Source of the DNA: an uncultured Duncaniella sp.
Lineage (GTDB): Bacteria > Bacteroidota > Bacteroidia > Bacteroidales > Muribaculaceae
Direction of reading: 5' to 3'
NCBI GenBank assembly: GCA_910576785.1
Contig: CAJTJG010000001.1
Span: 164,098 to 228,097 of the forward strand
Length of the DNA stretch: 64,000 nt
In this document: positions 1 through 8,979 of the stretch, in pieces
Layout: each line of letters starts with the position of its first letter
How positions within the stretch are numbered: the stretch's first letter is position 1
Program-made: the position numbers and the translations under genes
The notes under the pieces: generated by a model
The model's database searches: none
The model's input: the letters and a program-made list of their open reading frames with translations, nothing else
Told to the model about the DNA's origin: nothing

Positions 1-3000
1 GCTTTTTCCCGAAGCTGCGCTGAGCAACAATGTGGATTATGGCAAGAACCGTGCGCTGCTCAACTGGTATTTCATTGACAGAATGTTCACTGCGCGTAAT
101 TCATCCATGTGTCCCGGCTACATCAAGAGCGACCCGAAGCAGATGAACAGTCCGTATATCCGCGAGGTGACATCACGCGAGATATTTCCCGGCCGTCAGC
201 TTACATATGGTGAGTCCAATATCATACAGACTCTCAACTTGTCGTTTTATCCCAACGAGCGTGGCCCCTATAATCTTGATGCCACCGATATCGACGACCG
301 TGGCAATCTACTGCATCCCGAGCGGCGCTGGGGCGGCATAATGCGCAAGATGGACAACACGAACTTCGAGGCGTCCAATATAGAATATGTGCAGTTCTGG
401 ATGCTGTCGCCGTTTCTTGATCCCGACAATGACAATCTGGAGGGTGGCGACCTGTATCTCAATTTCGGAGAGGTGTCCGAGGATATACTCAAGGATGGAC
501 TGAAGAGCTATGAGAACGGTATGCCTGTGGATGGCAATGACAGTAATCTTGCCGAGACCGTGTGGGGACGTGTGTCGAAGCAGAACTCGCTGACTTATGC
601 CTTTGACAATAATTCCGGTGCACGCATACTCCAGGATGTTGGTCTGGACGGTCTGCCCAACGATGATGAGTTCACATTCTCGTCTTACAGCGATTATCTG
701 GACCGCCTGCGGCTAAAGCTGTCACCGTCGGCCATGGAGGAGATGCTTGCCGACAAGTTCTCGCCGCTCAATGACCCTGCCGGTGACAACTATCACTTCT
801 TCCGCGGTTACGACTACGACGAGCAGCGCCTCGGCGTGCTTGAGCGCTACAAGAGATACAATGGTGTGGAGGGCAACTCCCTCTCGCCCGAGGATGCCCC
901 GGACGCACTCTACCAGTCATCGCGTTCGCTGCCTGATGTGGAGGATATCAACCAGGACAACACGCTCAATGAATATGAGCGCTATTTCCAGTATCGCGTG
1001 TCCATCCGTCCTGAGGATCTGGAGGTCGGCAAGAATTATGTCACCGACAAGCAGGTGAGCATAGTGGCAAATCATGACGGCTCGACACAGGAGGTGGTAT
1101 GGTACCAGTTCAAGATACCTTTGAATGACTACGAGAAGGTGGTGGGCAATATCTCCGATTTCTCCACCATCCGTTTCGCCCGTATGTTCATGACGGGATT
1201 CAAGGCTACCACCCACCTGCGTTTCGCCACCCTCGAGCTTGTGAAGGGTGAGTGGCGTCCATATGACTTCAATCTCAACTCCCGCGGCGATGCTCCCGCC
1301 GAGGGTCAGCTTGACATATCGGTGGTCAACATTGAGGAGAATGCCGACCGGCAGCCTGTCAACTATGTTCTCCCTCCTGGAGTGAACCGTATCACAGATC
1401 CGGGCCAGAGCCAGATAGTGCAGCTCAACGAGCAGTCGATGTCGCTGAAACTCACCGGACTGCAACCCGGCGATGCCCGCGGTGTGTACAAGAACACCCT
1501 TCTTGACCTCCGCAACTACAAGCGCATGCAGATGTGGACCCACGCAGAGAAACTCATTGACGACCATACGAATCTGCGCAGTGGCGAGCTGTCGGTGTTC
1601 ATCCGTCTCGGCTCGGATGTGAAGAGCAATTATTATGAGTATGAGGTGCCTCTGGATCTGACTCCCGCCGGAAAGTACTCCGACTCCAATGCCGACCGCT
1701 ATGAGGTGTGGCCGCGCAACAACTATATGGATTTTGATCTCCAGACCCTTGTGAACCTCAAGAAGGAGCGTAACCGCGCCAAGAACGAGCAGGAACCCGG
1801 CGTAGGGTTCGGCACGGTCTACACGCAGCGCGACCCTGCCAACGAGCGCAATCGTGTGTCTGTGATTGGTAACCCCTCGCTGAGCGATATCCGTGTGATG
1901 CTCATAGGCGTGCGCAACAACTCGCCCGTGGCAAAGGATGGTATAGTGTGGCTTAATGAACTTAAAGTGACTGATTTCAACAACGAGGGCGGATGGGCTG
2001 CGAAGGCCAACGTCAATCTCGGGGTGTCCGATATCGCCACCCTCAATTTCGGTGCGCATGTCGAGACTGCCGGATTCGGATCGGTGGACCAGCCCCTGAA
2101 CGCACGGCGCATGGATGACTATGAGCAATACAACTTCGCCATGCAGGTGGATGCCGGTCGTTTCCTCCCGGAGAAGGTGAAGCTCAGGGCACCGATATAT
2201 TATTCCGTGTCGCAGGAGAAGACAACGCCAAAGTATAATCCTCTTGATCAGGATGTGGAGCTGAAGGATGCTCTCGACGCATGTGTCACCAAGGCTCAGA
2301 AGGACTCCATAATGAGCTATGCCGTGGAGAGAACCACTGTAAAAAGTTTCTCGATATCGGGTCTGAAATTTGATGTGAAGTCAAAGACACCCAAGCCGTG
2401 GGATCCCGCTAACTTCACCATCAATTTCTCGTTCAACAAGCAGTCGAAAAGCGATCCGACTACCGAGTATGAGAACACCAACGATTACCGCGGTTCGTTC
2501 CAGTACTCCTACACGCCTTACAACAAAGGTTGGAAACCCTTCTCGTTCATAAAGAGCAAGAACAAGAACCTGAAGTTTGTCAAGGACTGGGAGTTCAACT
2601 ATCTGCCTACAAATATCTCCTTCCTCACCACTATATCACGCTACTACTATGAGATGCAGACACGGTCGGAGACTGATGTAGACTTCCAGCTGCCGGTGTC
2701 GGTGAGCAAGAACTTCATATGGGACCGTCAGTTCGCTCTGTCGTGGAACTTTACCAAATCGCTGAGTGTGAATTTCAACTCCAATACCTCGGCCCGTATC
2801 GAGGAGACAATGGGAGCGGTGAACCGTAAACTGTTCCCTGACAAGTATAAGGAATGGAAAGACACGGTATTGCAGAGCATCCTGCGTTTGGGCACGCCGT
2901 GGAGCTACAATCAGAGTTTTGTGGTTAACTACCGCGCACCGTTCTCCCGCATACCTGTACTTGACTGGCTGACTGGCAATTTCAGCTACAACGCCACCTA

Positions 3001-4840
3001 TCGCTGGGATCGTGGTGCCGAGGTGGACGGTGTGTCGATGGGCAACTCCATAGCCAATCAGGCCGCATGGAATGCCGACGGACGTGTCAATTTCGAGACT
3101 CTCTACAACAAATGGTCGTTCACTAAGGCTGTCAACCAGCGATTCCAGGCCAAGAAGGGACGTGTCACCGAGCGCAAGGCCAAGAAGTTCGAGCGCACAT
3201 TCACGCTCAAGCCCGACACAGTGCTCACCATCAAGCACAATCTCCGCAACAAGAAGGTGAAGGTCACAGCACAGACCACTGACGGCAAGCCCTTCAAGGT
3301 GACCCACAAAGTAGTCGATGCCAACAATATCAATATTCTCACCCGCGGTGATCAGAATCTGAAGTTCACCATAGAGGAGATTCTCAAGGAGCAGAAGAGC
3401 TTCTGGCGCGAGGTGGCCGAATATGGCTCACGTCTTATCATGTCGCCTCGCAGCGCATCGGTGCGTTTCCGCAACACTCGTTCGCTGTCACTGCCGCTGT
3501 TCCGTCCGGAGATCGGCAATGCGTTCGGACAGTCGCGCAGTTATGGTCCTATGTCGCCCGGCCTGGACTTCGCGTTCGGATTTGCAGGCGAGGGTTATAT
3601 ACGCAAGGCTCTCGACCGCGGGTGGCTTATCACTGACGACGGACAGACATCACCGGCGGTGTTCTCCAACGCCAAGGAGCTGAACATCGAACTAACTCTT
3701 GAGCCCGTGAAGGGCCTGAAGGTGGTGCTTACCACCAACCGCACGGACAATCGCACACGCTCCATGCAGTTCATGTATGACAACATGCCCACCACTATGG
3801 CCGGATCATTCACCATGACCCACGTGGCACTGCGCACCGCGCTGAAGCATTTCAAGGCCGACAACGGTTATGACTCGGAGGCATTCAATACCTTCCTGTC
3901 AAACATCCCCGTCATAGCATCCAGAATCCAGGGTCAGTATACCGGCGTGGAGTATCCGATGGGGGGTATAATGGATGGCAACATCAACGCCGGCCATCCT
4001 TTCAACCCCGAGGTGGGGACCGTGAGTCCGACATCGAGCGATGTGCTCATACCGGCATTCCTCGCGGCATATTCTGGCAAGGATCCGTCCAAGCAGTTCC
4101 TGTCGCCGTTCCCGTCGTTTGCATCGGCGCTCCCAAACTGGAGAGTGACGTATGACGGACTGATCTATCTGGGCAATCTGCGCAACATCTTCAAATCGTT
4201 CACACTCAGCCACGCTTATCAGTGTACCTACAGTGTAGGATCCTACTCTTCGTTCCTCAACTGGACGCAGGCCGGTCCCGGTGCCGATATGGGATTCATG
4301 ATCGACGAGCAGTCGGGCAATCCCATCCCATCGTCGCCCTACAATATATCATCGGTGGCGATCACCGAGAAGTTCGCTCCGCTCATCGGTGCGGCTGTGA
4401 CTCTGAAGAACGAGATGACGGTGTCGGCTGAATACCGTGACTCACGCACGCTGACGCTCAACACCTCTGCCGGCCAGGTAGTGGAGGCTAACCAGCGCGG
4501 TCTAACCCTCGGACTCGGCTACAAGATAGTGGGCTTCAATACGGTGCTCAAGATGAAGGGCTCCGGCAAGGGTATATCGAACGACCTGTCCATAAACGGT
4601 GATTTCTCCTTCTCGGAGACCCAGGCCCTGATAAGGCGCATCGAGACGGCCTATACACAGGCCACTTCGGGTACACGTTCGCTGAATATAAATCTGGCAG
4701 CGAGCTATGTGATGTCGCGCCGTCTGACCATAGGAGCGTTTTTCGATCATCAGATCAATACTCCCATAGTGTCGTCGACATCCTATCCCACCACGAGCAC
4801 GGCATTCGGTATAAATCTGAATCTCTCGTTGGCAAGATAA
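1..4840 (+). CDS. sprA: SprA/Sov-type type IX secretion outer-membrane translocon, 5' truncated by window edge
   Basis: This is the C-terminal ~1,610 residues of a SprA (Sov) family protein, the very large outer-membrane barrel through which the Bacteroidetes type IX secretion system exports proteins. The frame is open from base 2 and reads through the first possible start (GTG at 32), so the gene begins before the window; SprA proteins are usually about 2,400 residues. The family motif YGKNRALLNWYFIDRMF lies at the very start. The rest is rich in alternating aromatic and polar residues, as expected of beta-barrel strands, and it ends in a typical barrel terminus (FGINLNLSLAR). The stop is 2 bases from the stop of the convergent guaD gene, so no separate terminator fits between them. 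Identity is confident; only the missing N-terminus is unknown. Confidence 0.93.
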   Translation, partial: LFPEAALSNNVDYGKNRALLNWYFIDRMFTARNSSMCPGYIKSDPKQMNSPYIREVTSREIFPGRQLTYGESNIIQTLNLSFYPNERGPYNLDATDIDDRGNLLHPERRWGGIMRKMDNTNFEASNIEYVQFWMLSPFLDPDNDNLEGGDLYLNFGEVSEDILKDGLKSYENGMPVDGNDSNLAETVWGRVSKQNSLTYAFDNNSGARILQDVGLDGLPNDDEFTFSSYSDYLDRLRLKLSPSAMEEMLADKFSPLNDPAGDNYHFFRGYDYDEQRLGVLERYKRYNGVEGNSLSPEDAPDALYQSSRSLPDVEDINQDNTLNEYERYFQYRVSIRPEDLEVGKNYVTDKQVSIVANHDGSTQEVVWYQFKIPLNDYEKVVGNISDFSTIRFARMFMTGFKATTHLRFATLELVKGEWRPYDFNLNSRGDAPAEGQLDISVVNIEENADRQPVNYVLPPGVNRITDPGQSQIVQLNEQSMSLKLTGLQPGDARGVYKNTLLDLRNYKRMQMWTHAEKLIDDHTNLRSGELSVFIRLGSDVKSNYYEYEVPLDLTPAGKYSDSNADRYEVWPRNNYMDFDLQTLVNLKKERNRAKNEQEPGVGFGTVYTQRDPANERNRVSVIGNPSLSDIRVMLIGVRNNSPVAKDGIVWLNELKVTDFNNEGGWAAKANVNLGVSDIATLNFGAHVETAGFGSVDQPLNARRMDDYEQYNFAMQVDAGRFLPEKVKLRAPIYYSVSQEKTTPKYNPLDQDVELKDALDACVTKAQKDSIMSYAVERTTVKSFSISGLKFDVKSKTPKPWDPANFTINFSFNKQSKSDPTTEYENTNDYRGSFQYSYTPYNKGWKPFSFIKSKNKNLKFVKDWEFNYLPTNISFLTTISRYYYEMQTRSETDVDFQLPVSVSKNFIWDRQFALSWNFTKSLSVNFNSNTSARIEETMGAVNRKLFPDKYKEWKDTVLQSILRLGTPWSYNQSFVVNYRAPFSRIPVLDWLTGNFSYNATYRWDRGAEVDGVSMGNSIANQAAWNADGRVNFETLYNKWSFTKAVNQRFQAKKGRVTERKAKKFERTFTLKPDTVLTIKHNLRNKKVKVTAQTTDGKPFKVTHKVVDANNINILTRGDQNLKFTIEEILKEQKSFWREVAEYGSRLIMSPRSASVRFRNTRSLSLPLFRPEIGNAFGQSRSYGPMSPGLDFAFGFAGEGYIRKALDRGWLITDDGQTSPAVFSNAKELNIELTLEPVKGLKVVLTTNRTDNRTRSMQFMYDNMPTTMAGSFTMTHVALRTALKHFKADNGYDSEAFNTFLSNIPVIASRIQGQYTGVEYPMGGIMDGNINAGHPFNPEVGTVSPTSSDVLIPAFLAAYSGKDPSKQFLSPFPSFASALPNWRVTYDGLIYLGNLRNIFKSFTLSHAYQCTYSVGSYSSFLNWTQAGPGADMGFMIDEQSGNPIPSSPYNISSVAITEKFAPLIGAAVTLKNEMTVSAEYRDSRTLTLNTSAGQVVEANQRGLTLGLGYKIVGFNTVLKMKGSGKGISNDLSINGDFSFSETQALIRRIETAYTQATSGTRSLNINLAASYVMSRRLTIGAFFDHQINTPIVSSTSYPTTSTAFGINLNLSLAR

Positions 4841-4842
4841 GG

Positions 4843-6237
4843 TCAAATACCGGCGGCGTACATGAACGGTATTTCCCTGTCGCGGTCATACACTTTCTTG
4901 CCCGCCACATAAGTGGCGCGGTTCATATTGTCGGTGGCGAGGGTCTGGAGAATGAACAGGCGCTCGAAGATATTGCCTGCGAACTGCATGCGCCATCCAA
5001 TGAATTCGGTGGGTTTAAGATCAAGCACGGCAAGATCAGCCTCGTGTCCCGCACGTAGAGATCCGATGCGCTCCTCAAGATGTAGCACCTCGGCAGCCCC
5101 GCGGGTGGCGAGATAGAAACTGCGCATGGCATCAAGACTACGTGACCGGAGCATGGCCACCTTGTAGGCTTCATTGAGCTGTCGCGGTATTGAGAAATTG
5201 GTTCCTCCGCCTACATCGGTACCTATACCTACGTGACAAGGTCGGGCCGGATCCTTGGCTTCCCAGAATCGGAACTCTCCATCGCCAAGAAAAAGGTTGG
5301 ATGACGGGCAGTGGGCCACACCACAGTCGTTGTCATGGAGTGTCTGCCATTCCTCGCGGCTCACTATGCAGCAGTGAGCGAAGACGGACATGCGGTCGAC
5401 GAGTCCGAAGCTACGGTAGACGTCCGTGTAGTTGCGAGCGTCAGGGAACAATTCCTTTACCCATTGGATCTCGCTTTCAGCCTCATCAAGATGTGTATGC
5501 AGGTACACTCCGTCAGACATATTATCCCTGTAGAGTTTGCCGGCGAGCCGTAACTGCTCGTTGGTGCTGGTGGGTGCGAAGCGTGGTATGATGGCATAGA
5601 GCTGGCGTCCGCGGCGGTGCCATTTGCGCATGAGGTCTTCGGATATCATGATTGAACTCTCGGCATCGCGGTCGCGGAGGGCTTCGGGTAGATTCCGGTC
5701 CTGAAGAACCTTGCCCGTGATAGTACGGGCATTATAGCGCTCGGATTCTTCAAATAGAGCATCCACAGATTCTGCAAAGGTTGTGGCGAAGACATTTGCG
5801 GTAGTGGTGCCCTGCGATAAGATCTGACGAAAGAATATTCGGGCCACTTCGTCGGCAAATGCTTTGTCGCTGAAGCGCGATTCGGTGGGGAATGTGTATC
5901 TGTTGAGCCATTCGAGCAGGGTGTCACCACATGAGCCGATCATGGGTGACTGCACATAGTGGGTGTGGGTGTCGATGAATCCGGGCATTATGATGCAGTC
6001 CGTATAAGTATCCACATCATGCAGTCCGGGATATTTTTCAGAGATTGTTTTGTGATCACCCACAGCCAGGATCATGCCGTCCTGTATGACCACAATGCCG
6101 TCTTCCCAATAATCATATGTATCCTCCGGACTGTTTACGAGAAACGGATCGGCCTTGAAGGTCAATATCTGGCCTCTCACTCCCTTAAGGGGCGATTCGC
6201 AGTGGGGGCGGGGGATAGAAGTGGGGGATGCAGTCAT
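4843..6237 (-). CDS. guaD: Guanine deaminase (amidohydrolase family)
   Basis: A 464-residue cytosolic metalloenzyme predicted to hydrolyse guanine to xanthine and ammonia in purine salvage. The amidohydrolase zinc motif PGFIDTHTHY is at residues ~85-94. Further metal and catalytic motifs follow: HTHLDEAESE, FAHCCIVS and the late GIGTDVGGGTNFS. The order and spacing match GuaD rather than cytosine deaminase or dihydroorotase. The start is supported by the N-terminal LKGVRG segment, which matches the beginning of other guanine deaminases. The gene is convergent with sprA and has its own transcription unit; no clear -7 box was seen upstream. Confidence 0.9.
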   Translation of the reverse strand: MTASPTSIPRPHCESPLKGVRGQILTFKADPFLVNSPEDTYDYWEDGIVVIQDGMILAVGDHKTISEKYPGLHDVDTYTDCIIMPGFIDTHTHYVQSPMIGSCGDTLLEWLNRYTFPTESRFSDKAFADEVARIFFRQILSQGTTTANVFATTFAESVDALFEESERYNARTITGKVLQDRNLPEALRDRDAESSIMISEDLMRKWHRRGRQLYAIIPRFAPTSTNEQLRLAGKLYRDNMSDGVYLHTHLDEAESEIQWVKELFPDARNYTDVYRSFGLVDRMSVFAHCCIVSREEWQTLHDNDCGVAHCPSSNLFLGDGEFRFWEAKDPARPCHVGIGTDVGGGTNFSIPRQLNEAYKVAMLRSRSLDAMRSFYLATRGAAEVLHLEERIGSLRAGHEADLAVLDLKPTEFIGWRMQFAGNIFERLFILQTLATDNMNRATYVAGKKVYDRDREIPFMYAAGI

Positions 6238-6320
6238 TTTTTATGCAGGTGTTAAAGATTAAAGATGTGTGATGATCTCTTAAATATAACAAGGTGGGCG
6301 GATAATAGTTTCACCCCATG

Positions 6321-7226
6321 CTACATGTCGGGAGAGGAGTGGTCCATATGACTCTTTACTATAGATGATATTCCGGCTATGACTTCTGCGGCAGTTGTGG
6401 CGTCGAGCGATGTGTCGGCTATGAACACCACCAGTGTGTAGTTCCTCCCGTCGGGTAGGTGTACATAGGCGGCATCGTTGAGGGCCATGAGGCGTCCGGA
6501 CGGGAGGGTGAAGCCGGTGCCGGTCTTGTGTCCCACCACTATGGCGCTGTCGGAGAGCGGAGCAGGGATGCGGTCGGTGCCGGTGGCGCAGTTTTCCATC
6601 AGTGACTTTATGCATGTGGATATGTTGTCATTCTCCAGGCGATCGAACTTGTCGAGAAGCGAAGCCATGGCCAGCGGTGACGAGGAGTTTTCATAGCTGC
6701 GGGAGTTGTCAATGTGCATCTCGTCCTCTGTCCACTTAATGGTCATCCCCTCTATGCCGAGTTTTTTCATATATGTATCGGCAATATCCGCACCCCCTAT
6801 GAATGCGAGCAGGATGTCGGAGGCGTTGTTGTCGCTCTGCTGCAGGGAATAGGCCAGAAGTTCGTGGATGGATATGGCAGTGGCGGTGGTGCCGGCATAC
6901 TTGTCAAGCATCGGGCTGTAAGTATCGGTGTGCAGGTCGGCGGCTGTGACTGTGATACTGTCGGTCACCGACAGGCCGTTGTTGCGGCAATGTTCGGCTA
7001 CGGCCATGGCGATGGGAAATTTGTATACACTCATCATGGGAAACTGATCGCCGCCGTGCAGGGATAACGTATCTTTGCCGGCTATTACGGCTATACCAAT
7101 CCGGGCGTCAAAGACACTGACATACGATTCGATCTCATCGAGTATGGGTGTATGGGCTTTGCCTGAATTGCATGACAGGCACAGCGAGAGCAGGAGTGCG
7201 GAATATAATACTGATATCAGTTTCAT
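6321..7226 (-). CDS. Class A (A2-type) beta-lactamase, probable lipoprotein
   Basis: A 301-residue serine beta-lactamase of the kind found in Bacteroidota (CfxA/CepA/CblA relatives). The catalytic SxxK is S66-V-Y-K69, SDN is at 131-133, a Glu-rich omega-loop segment (WTEDEMHIDN) is at ~165-174, and KTG is at 234-236. All landmarks of an active class A enzyme are present. The N-terminus is a hydrophobic signal with Cys at 16 and 19, consistent with a lipoprotein anchored in the periplasmic space. I start at ATG 7226 rather than at a further upstream codon because a TAnnTTTG box (7255-7262) lies between them. Substrate spectrum cannot be read from the sequence. Confidence 0.9.
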   Translation of the reverse strand: MKLISVLYSALLLSLCLSCNSGKAHTPILDEIESYVSVFDARIGIAVIAGKDTLSLHGGDQFPMMSVYKFPIAMAVAEHCRNNGLSVTDSITVTAADLHTDTYSPMLDKYAGTTATAISIHELLAYSLQQSDNNASDILLAFIGGADIADTYMKKLGIEGMTIKWTEDEMHIDNSRSYENSSSPLAMASLLDKFDRLENDNISTCIKSLMENCATGTDRIPAPLSDSAIVVGHKTGTGFTLPSGRLMALNDAAYVHLPDGRNYTLVVFIADTSLDATTAAEVIAGISSIVKSHMDHSSPDM

Positions 7227-7254
7227 GATGGAAAAACATGGATAGGGGATACTA

Positions 7255-7262
7255 CAAAAGTA
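7255..7262 (-). promoter_or_regulatory. -7 promoter box of the beta-lactamase gene
   Basis: On the minus strand this reads TACTTTTG, matching the Bacteroidetes -7 consensus TAnnTTTG. It lies 28 bases ahead of the chosen ATG and supports that start. Confidence 0.6.
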
Positions 7263-7383
7263 ATTAAAATGTGTCATATGTGCAATCTGGAGTGTGGGTG
7301 AGGGGTCAGGGAGGATGATCGATGGAAAGGAGCTGTGTGGTAAAATATTATGGTGATGCCTTGATTTTTAGGTAAAAAATATC

Positions 7384-7391
7384 TACCTTTG
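7384..7391 (+). promoter_or_regulatory. -7 promoter box of the capsule locus
   Basis: TACCTTTG matches TAnnTTTG, with a TTG-containing -33 region in the preceding AT-rich stretch near 7361. Transcription would begin about 7396-7398, exactly at the base of the leader hairpin. Confidence 0.7.
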
Positions 7392-7396
7392 CACTC

Positions 7397-7428
7397 CAAA
7401 ACATATCTCTTGATAAGAGTGTGTTTTG
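7397..7428 (+). promoter_or_regulatory. Leader RNA hairpin at the 5' end of the capsule transcript
   Basis: The first transcribed bases can fold into a 14-bp stem with one bulged U (7406), one G-U pair and a GAU loop (7412-7414). It sits between the promoter box and the antiterminator start codon. UpxY-type antiterminators are known to act through the 5' untranslated region of their own capsule operon, so this is the natural candidate for the recruitment element; that role is inference. Confidence 0.55.
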
Positions 7429-7436
7429 AAGTGCAG

Positions 7437-8048
7437 ATGCTTCACGTGATGGATAAAAGTAATGACCAGTCAGTGAAAAACACGACGGCGCGATCATGCG
7501 TTGGCGGCGCCGGAGGCGTGGCCGAAAAACGGCAATGGTTTGTGGCTATAGTCAATCATAATACGGAGAAAGCTGTAGGAGAGCGTCTTGAACGACTGGG
7601 AGTGGAGTGTTACGTGGCATCGCAATGTGAGATGCGTGTATGGCGCAATGGACGTAAAGCCAAGGTGAACCGCGTGGTAATCCCATCGACGGTATTTGTG
7701 AAATGCAGTGAGAGCGAACGCCGCCATATAGTCACACTGCCGTACATAAACCGATTCATGACCGATAAGGCCGGCACACACGCGCTGCAGAGACAGCCTC
7801 TGGCTGTGATCCCTGACGGTCAGATAGAAACTCTCCGGTTCATGCTCGGCAATTCTGACACACCTGTCACCATGACAGACTCATTCTGCAAGGGAGACCG
7901 GGTGAGAGTGATACGCGGAGGTCTCCGCGGACTGGAGGGTGAGGTGGTGAATAGTGCCGGGGCCAACAGCGAGCTGATAGTTCGCATAGATTTTTTCGGA
8001 TGTGCCCGTCTCACTATCGATCCGATAAATGTGGAACCCGTGAGATAG
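7437..8048 (+). CDS. UpxY-family NusG-like transcription antiterminator
   Basis: A 203-residue NusG paralogue and the first gene of the capsule locus, where UpxY proteins normally sit. An NGN-type domain starts at RQWFVAIVNHNTEKAV (WYVx pattern), and a KOW domain near the C-terminus reads CKGDRVRVIRGGLRG. The family lets RNA polymerase read through long, termination-prone polysaccharide operons. The start is placed at ATG 7437 because earlier in-frame starts overlap the promoter box; ATG 7449 is also possible. It is followed after 93 bases by the export lipoprotein gene. Confidence 0.85.
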   Translation: MLHVMDKSNDQSVKNTTARSCVGGAGGVAEKRQWFVAIVNHNTEKAVGERLERLGVECYVASQCEMRVWRNGRKAKVNRVVIPSTVFVKCSESERRHIVTLPYINRFMTDKAGTHALQRQPLAVIPDGQIETLRFMLGNSDTPVTMTDSFCKGDRVRVIRGGLRGLEGEVVNSAGANSELIVRIDFFGCARLTIDPINVEPVR

Positions 8049-8141
8049 ACGGCCCGGACATGAAAGTCAAAAATACCTTATTATAATTTTAAGAAGCATA
8101 CCATTCATCCAATAACTGCAAAAAAACAAATCCATAATTCC

Positions 8142-8975
8142 ATGCAGATAAGAAATTTAGCAATATTTGTAGCTTTAACCACGCTTGTCATGAGCTCATG
8201 CTCTACACCGAAGGACATCACATATTTTCAGGATGCTTATGCCGGTGATGTAGTTAATTCATTCAAACCACTGGAAGTGAGAGTAAAACCGGAGGACAAG
8301 CTCTCAATCATGGTGAACACGCCTGACCCGGCGCTGTCGTCGCTCTTCAATCTCATCCAGGTGCAGAACCGTCTGCAGAGCACCACGGCCGGCACGAGGA
8401 CTTCGGGCGCTACAAATTCGTCGGGCAGCCAGACGTCATATTATACCGTTGATCCGCAGGGTGATATCAACTTCCCGGTGCTTGGTAAGCTGCACATAGG
8501 CGGAATGACCCGTTTTGAGGTGTGCGAGTACATAGAGAATGAGCTTACGAGCCGCAATCTGGTCAAGGATCCCATCGTGACGGTGGAGTATGCCAACACC
8601 GGTGTAACTGTGCTCGGCGAGGTGAAGAGTCCGGGGCGCCTTGAGTTCAACAAGGACCGTCTGCTGATAACCGACGCCTTAGCCATGGCAGGTGACCTGA
8701 ATGTGAACGGTAAACGCGACAACATACTCGTGCTCCGCGAGGAGACGGACGGATCGCAGAAGGCCTACCGTGTGAGTCTGCTCGACATGAAAGAACTTGC
8801 CGCATCGCCGGTGTACTATCTGCAACAGAACGATGTGATCTATGTCGAACCCAACGACAAGGTGAAGCGCCAGACCACTCCCAACGGTGAGTCGCCCTTC
8901 ACGCCTGCCTTCTGGATGTCCGTGGGATCGTTCGGCATAACAATCGCAACATTAGTCATCACTCTCACCAATTGA
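8142..8975 (+). CDS. Polysaccharide export outer-membrane lipoprotein (Wza/BexD type)
   Basis: A 277-residue predicted lipoprotein (signal followed by Cys20 in MSSCSTPKD). It contains a polysaccharide export (Poly_export) domain from ~residue 40 and an SLBB domain starting at VTVLGEVKSPGRLEF (~150). The C-terminus has a hydrophobic segment, WMSVGSFGITIATLVITL, comparable to the membrane-spanning tail of Wza-type channels. It should form the outer-membrane exit of the capsule machine and work with the Wzc-like kinase encoded 4 bases downstream. An insertion of Ser/Thr/Gly residues at ~80-95 interrupts the export domain. Confidence 0.88.
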   Translation: MQIRNLAIFVALTTLVMSSCSTPKDITYFQDAYAGDVVNSFKPLEVRVKPEDKLSIMVNTPDPALSSLFNLIQVQNRLQSTTAGTRTSGATNSSGSQTSYYTVDPQGDINFPVLGKLHIGGMTRFEVCEYIENELTSRNLVKDPIVTVEYANTGVTVLGEVKSPGRLEFNKDRLLITDALAMAGDLNVNGKRDNILVLREETDGSQKAYRVSLLDMKELAASPVYYLQQNDVIYVEPNDKVKRQTTPNGESPFTPAFWMSVGSFGITIATLVITLTN

Positions 8976-8979
8976 TATC

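Noticed and set aside
917..2128. A 403-codon minus-strand frame inside sprA
   Set aside because: It is antisense to a well-supported SprA coding region and has the His/Leu/Val-rich composition of a shadow frame.
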